From assembly GCA_934373375.1 (NCBI GenBank), contig CAKROP010000053.1, positions 1 to 9,807 on the forward strand: 9,807 nucleotides of DNA, read 5' to 3'. A program made the translations under genes and the position numbers. Every line of letters begins with the position of its first letter. The first letter of the stretch is position 1. Under the pieces are notes generated by a model. It ran no database searches and was not told the origin of the DNA. It worked only from the letters and a program-made list of their open reading frames with translations. Below are positions 6,882-9,807 of the stretch, one piece after another. Source of the DNA: an uncultured Anaerosacchariphilus sp. (GTDB lineage: Bacteria; Bacillota; Clostridia; Lachnospirales; Lachnospiraceae).

Positions 6882-7529
6882 TTAGTTCTCGTTGGACCGC
6901 TCCCCAGTTATGGAATACTCCACCCACTCTGCGATATTGGTGGCGTGGTCGCCGATCCGTTCATAATACTTGGTGATCATGAACAGATCGAGCACCTCCT
7001 CGCCCTTGCTGCTGCCGTCGCGGATGGCGTCCAGGATTTCCCCTCTTACCTTTAAAAACAGTCCGTCCACAATATCATCATCCCGAATCACCTGACGGGC
7101 CAGCTCCAGGTCTTCTTCCACATAAGCTGTAACGCTGTCGGTTACCATTTTCATGGCAGCCACGCCCATCTTGCACACATGCAGGAACTTATCCGGAAGC
7201 TTTTCGTTCATATCAATGACAATGTCTGCGATATCTGCCGCCTGATCGCCGATACGCTCCATATCCGTCACCATTTTCAGGGCCGCGGAAACCCGGCGGA
7301 GATCCCCTGCCACCGGCTGCTGATGGAGAATCAGTTTCATACAAAGACTCTCGATGTCACGCTCCTGACGGTTGATGATGGCGTCGTCCTTCATGATTTT
7401 CTCCGCCAGCCGCAGATCGCCGTCTGTCAGCGCCTTTGTAGCATTGGAAATGGCCTTTTCGCACAGGCCGCCCATGGCAATCATCTGTGTATGCAGCTCG
7501 GTAAGCTGCTCCTCATAAAAATCTCTCAT
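6882..7529 (-). CDS. phoU: PhoU phosphate transport / Pho regulon regulator
   Basis: PhoU is a cytoplasmic, all-helical protein that links the PstSCAB transporter to the PhoR-type sensor kinase and restrains phosphate uptake when phosphate is plentiful. The protein has the family's two-repeat build: each half ends in an E-R-x-x-D metal-binding signature, MERIGDQAADIADI in the first half and YERIGDHATNIAEW in the second. Length from the chosen ATG is 215 residues, as expected. The start is ambiguous. ATG at 7529 gives the typical MRDFYEEQL opening and begins four bases after the pstB stop, but the AGGAAGG upstream is 13 bases away. An in-frame TTG at 7541 would overlap pstB but is only a base or so from that same site. 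I prefer the ATG. It is the last gene of the pst operon, followed by a hairpin terminator. Confidence 0.95.
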   Translation of the reverse strand: MRDFYEEQLTELHTQMIAMGGLCEKAISNATKALTDGDLRLAEKIMKDDAIINRQERDIESLCMKLILHQQPVAGDLRRVSAALKMVTDMERIGDQAADIADIVIDMNEKLPDKFLHVCKMGVAAMKMVTDSVTAYVEEDLELARQVIRDDDIVDGLFLKVRGEILDAIRDGSSKGEEVLDLFMITKYYERIGDHATNIAEWVEYSITGERSNEN

Positions 7530-7533
7530 AGCA

Positions 7534-8283
7534 TCAACCAAACCTTCCTGAAATATAATTCTCGGTACGTGTATCCTTCGGCATGGAGAATATCTGATCT
7601 GTGTTGCCGTATTCGATGACCTCGCCCAACAGGAAAAATGCGGTCTTGTCAGAAATACGGGCAGCCTGCTGCATATTGTGAGTAACCATGACGATGGTAT
7701 AGTCCTTCTTCAGCTCCATGCACAGATCTTCTATCTTCGATGTGGAAATCGGATCCAGCGCTGACGTCGGCTCATCCATCAGCAAAATCTCCGGTTTGAC
7801 TGCCAATGCCCTGGCGATGCAGAGACGCTGCTGCTGTCCACCGGACATGCCCAGGGCGCTCTTTTTTAAGCGATCCTTCGTCTCATCCCAGATAGCCGCG
7901 TTCCGCAGGGATTCCTCCACGATTTCGTCCAGCTTTGCTTTATTTCGAATGCCGTGGGTTCGGGGACCGTAGGCAATATTGTCATAGATGCTCATGGGAA
8001 ATGGATTCGGCTTCTGGAAAACCATGCCGACTCTGCGGCGCAGGTCGTTGACATCCATTCCCTTATAAATGTCCTGGCCATTCAGGGTTACCTTTCCGGT
8101 AATTTTGCAGCCGGCCACCATATCATTCATACGGTTCAAAGATTTTAAAAAGGTGGATTTACCGCAGCCGGACGGGCCGATAAATGCGGTAATCTCATTT
8201 TTCTCAATCTCCATATTTACATTTTTGAGCGCCTGGAAATCCCCGTAGAACAGATCCAGATTCTCAATGTTCATAATACCCAT
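7534..8283 (-). CDS. pstB: PstB phosphate ABC transporter ATPase
   Basis: PstB is the ATP-hydrolysing subunit that drives high-affinity phosphate import through PstC-PstA on the inner face of the membrane. The protein is 249 residues, the normal length. It shows Walker [10 protein letters not shown] (36-44), Q-loop Q90, the signature MSGGQQQR (146-153), Walker B ILLMDE (166-171) with D-loop SALD (174-177), and the switch histidine H202 in VTHNM. The segment [14 protein letters not shown] (89-102) is characteristic of the phosphate subfamily. All catalytic residues are present. It begins three bases after the pstA stop, with AGGAG 11 bases from the ATG, slightly long. An in-frame ATG three codons later is an alternative start. 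phoU follows four bases downstream. Confidence 0.98.
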   Translation of the reverse strand: MGIMNIENLDLFYGDFQALKNVNMEIEKNEITAFIGPSGCGKSTFLKSLNRMNDMVAGCKITGKVTLNGQDIYKGMDVNDLRRRVGMVFQKPNPFPMSIYDNIAYGPRTHGIRNKAKLDEIVEESLRNAAIWDETKDRLKKSALGMSGGQQQRLCIARALAVKPEILLMDEPTSALDPISTSKIEDLCMELKKDYTIVMVTHNMQQAARISDKTAFFLLGEVIEYGNTDQIFSMPKDTRTENYISGRFG

Positions 8284-8286
8284 ACT

Positions 8287-9162
8287 TTATTCTTCTCCTG
8301 TCTTCTTCGCCAGCTTCTTTGCGATGAAGCCTGAAAATGCGTTAATTCCGATTACGATGATGAGCAGCACCACGGCTGTGGCTGACGCCTGATCCACATG
8401 CAGGGCCTCACTGGTCAGCACATACATATGTAAAGCCAGGGTACGGCCCGATTCCATGGCTCCCGCGTACTTGGCCACGGTTCCCGATGTATACATAAGT
8501 GCCGCCGTCTCGCCGACGATACGGCCAATCCCTAAGATTACGCCTGCCAGAATACCCGGAATGGCGCTGGGCAGTACCACCTGGAATACAGTCCGGAGCT
8601 TTCCGGCTCCCAGTCCGTAGCTGCCTTCCCGGTAGGAATCCGGTACGGCAAGAAGCGCTTCCTCCGTGGTCCGCATAATCAGCGGCAGAATCATAATAGC
8701 CAGGGTAAAGGCGCCAGCCAGCATGGAATAGCCCCATTTCAGCTTCGTTACAAAGAACAGCATGCCGAAAAGTCCGTATACAATGGATGGGATACCGGAC
8801 AGGGTCTCTGCGGTTACCCGGACGATACCCACGAATTTATTTCCCTTTTTTGCGTACTCCACCAGGTAAATGGCAGAAAAAATGCCGATGGGGACAGCCA
8901 GAATCAGCGCCAGGAATATCATTTCAATGGTATTGAACAGGGCCGGCATCAGGGATACGTTGTCCGAGGTATAATGCAGGGAGAACAGCTCCGGCGAAAG
9001 ATAAGGTACACCTCTTACAAGGATATACGCAATCAGGAAAATCAATACTGCGAAGGTGACGCCCGCTGCCAGTACCACCAGAAGAAACAGAAGCAGGGAA
9101 CCCGGATGCCGAAGCAGGGAACGGAATTTATCCCCGGCTGTCTGCTTATTAATCGTTTCCAT
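8287..9162 (-). CDS. pstA: PstA phosphate ABC transporter permease
   Basis: PstA is one of the two membrane permeases of the high-affinity phosphate importer and pairs with PstC. The 291-residue protein has about six hydrophobic segments (roughly 22-48, 75-100, 122-138, 145-163, 200-222, 255-280). The core contains LSGIPSIVYGLFG (121-133), typical of phosphate permeases. The cytoplasmic EAA loop (about 167-198, EEALLAVPDSYREG then GLGAGKLRTVFQVVLP) docks on PstB. GRIVGETAA (213-221) is the conserved post-EAA segment. ATG is preceded by AAGGAGG with good spacing, and the start overlaps the end of pstC by 14 bases, which suggests coupled translation. Confidence 0.97.
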   Translation of the reverse strand: METINKQTAGDKFRSLLRHPGSLLLFLLVVLAAGVTFAVLIFLIAYILVRGVPYLSPELFSLHYTSDNVSLMPALFNTIEMIFLALILAVPIGIFSAIYLVEYAKKGNKFVGIVRVTAETLSGIPSIVYGLFGMLFFVTKLKWGYSMLAGAFTLAIMILPLIMRTTEEALLAVPDSYREGSYGLGAGKLRTVFQVVLPSAIPGILAGVILGIGRIVGETAALMYTSGTVAKYAGAMESGRTLALHMYVLTSEALHVDQASATAVVLLIIVIGINAFSGFIAKKLAKKTGEE

Positions 9163-9807
9163 TTCCGCCCCTCCTTAACAGTGACACGCTCAGGTTAATA
9201 ATCAGGATAAACACGAAGAGCACTACCGCAGTGGCAATCAGAGCCTCCCGGTGCAGGTCTGTGGCGTAGCCCATCTCAATGACGATATTTGCCGTCATGG
9301 TTCGCACGCCCTTAAATAAGCTCTCCGGCAGCTTGGTCTGATTACCGGCTACCATGATGACTGCCATGGTCTCGCCAATGGCACGTCCGATACCCAGCAC
9401 GATACCGGTCAGCACACCGGATTTGGCCGCCGGGACGATAACCGTGAACACGCTTCGCTCCTTGGTTGCTCCCAGTGCCAGCGCGCCCTCATGGTACATC
9501 GCCGGTACGCTCCGCAGAGCCGTCTCGGTGGTTCCGATGATAGTCGGCAGAATCATGATACCCAGAAGGATGCATGCGGTCAGCATGACATTTCCCTTGC
9601 AATGGGGAATCTGCCGGAGCAGGGGAACCAGAACCATCATGCCGAAGAAGCCGTACACAACCGACGGGATTCCGGCCAGCAGCTCGGTGGCTGCCTTCAG
9701 GGGGCGGTAGATTTTCTTCGGGCAGTAATACGCCATGAAAATCGAGGTCAGGATTCCGATGGGAACTCCGATGAGAATCGCTCCCGCTGTCACATAGATA
9801 CTGCCCA
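9149..9807 (-). CDS. pstC: PstC phosphate ABC transporter permease (5' end cut off by window edge)
   Basis: PstC is the partner permease of PstA in the phosphate importer. About 219 C-terminal residues are present; the N-terminus, with the first membrane segment, lies beyond the right edge. The part in view contains ELLAGIPSVVYGFFGMMVLV, the EAA-type loop TETALRSVPAMYHEGALALG, and GIGRAIGETMAVIMVAG, all parallel to segments of PstA, as expected for related permeases. A GTG codon at 9793 is in frame but is not the start, because the coding pattern (GSIYVTAGA) continues to the edge within a membrane helix. The stop overlaps the pstA start by 14 bases. PstC is separated from PstA by its position before it and by the GETMAVIMVAGN signature, so the assignment is firm though partial. 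Confidence 0.95.
   Translation of the reverse strand, partial: GSIYVTAGAILIGVPIGILTSIFMAYYCPKKIYRPLKAATELLAGIPSVVYGFFGMMVLVPLLRQIPHCKGNVMLTACILLGIMILPTIIGTTETALRSVPAMYHEGALALGATKERSVFTVIVPAAKSGVLTGIVLGIGRAIGETMAVIMVAGNQTKLPESLFKGVRTMTANIVIEMGYATDLHREALIATAVVLFVFILIINLSVSLLRRGGNGND

Overview
The window reads as chromosomal DNA of an anaerobic Firmicute of the class Clostridia, most likely a Lachnospiraceae-type gut organism. This is inferred from the AddAB (not RecBCD) recombination nuclease, the protein style of the Pst/PhoU set, strong AGGAGG-type ribosome sites, sigma-A-like promoters, and GC-moderate genes separated by a very T-rich (A-rich on the minus strand) spacer. Species cannot be fixed from the sequence alone. 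Every gene I can support lies on the minus strand, so the window is read from right to left.

Right block (9807 to 6763): the tail of a phosphate-uptake operon, pstC (5' end outside the window), pstA, pstB and phoU. The genes overlap or are separated by 3-4 bases, and the operon ends at a 13-bp perfect hairpin about 90 bases after phoU. PstC and PstA form the membrane channel, PstB powers it, and PhoU couples transport to Pho signalling. The phosphate-binding protein gene is expected just outside the right edge.

Middle block (6630 to 5990): no convincing protein gene. It holds a textbook sigma-A promoter (TTGACA, 17-base spacer, TATAAT), then about 560 bases of A-rich DNA with many hairpins and an imperfect tandem repeat, then a 13-bp hairpin resembling an intrinsic terminator. 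The arrangement is that of a free-standing large non-coding RNA and is the most interesting part of the window. Its family is not recognised by eye.

Left block (5998 to 1): an extended -10 promoter, a single type IV pilin-like/pseudopilin gene with a clear class III signal peptide, and 30 bases later addB, whose stop overlaps the GTG start of addA (cut by the left edge). AddA and AddB form the helicase-nuclease that processes DNA double-strand ends for RecA. The pilin-like gene has no terminator before addB and is probably co-transcribed with it, an unusual pairing of a surface or DNA-uptake type protein with recombination enzymes.
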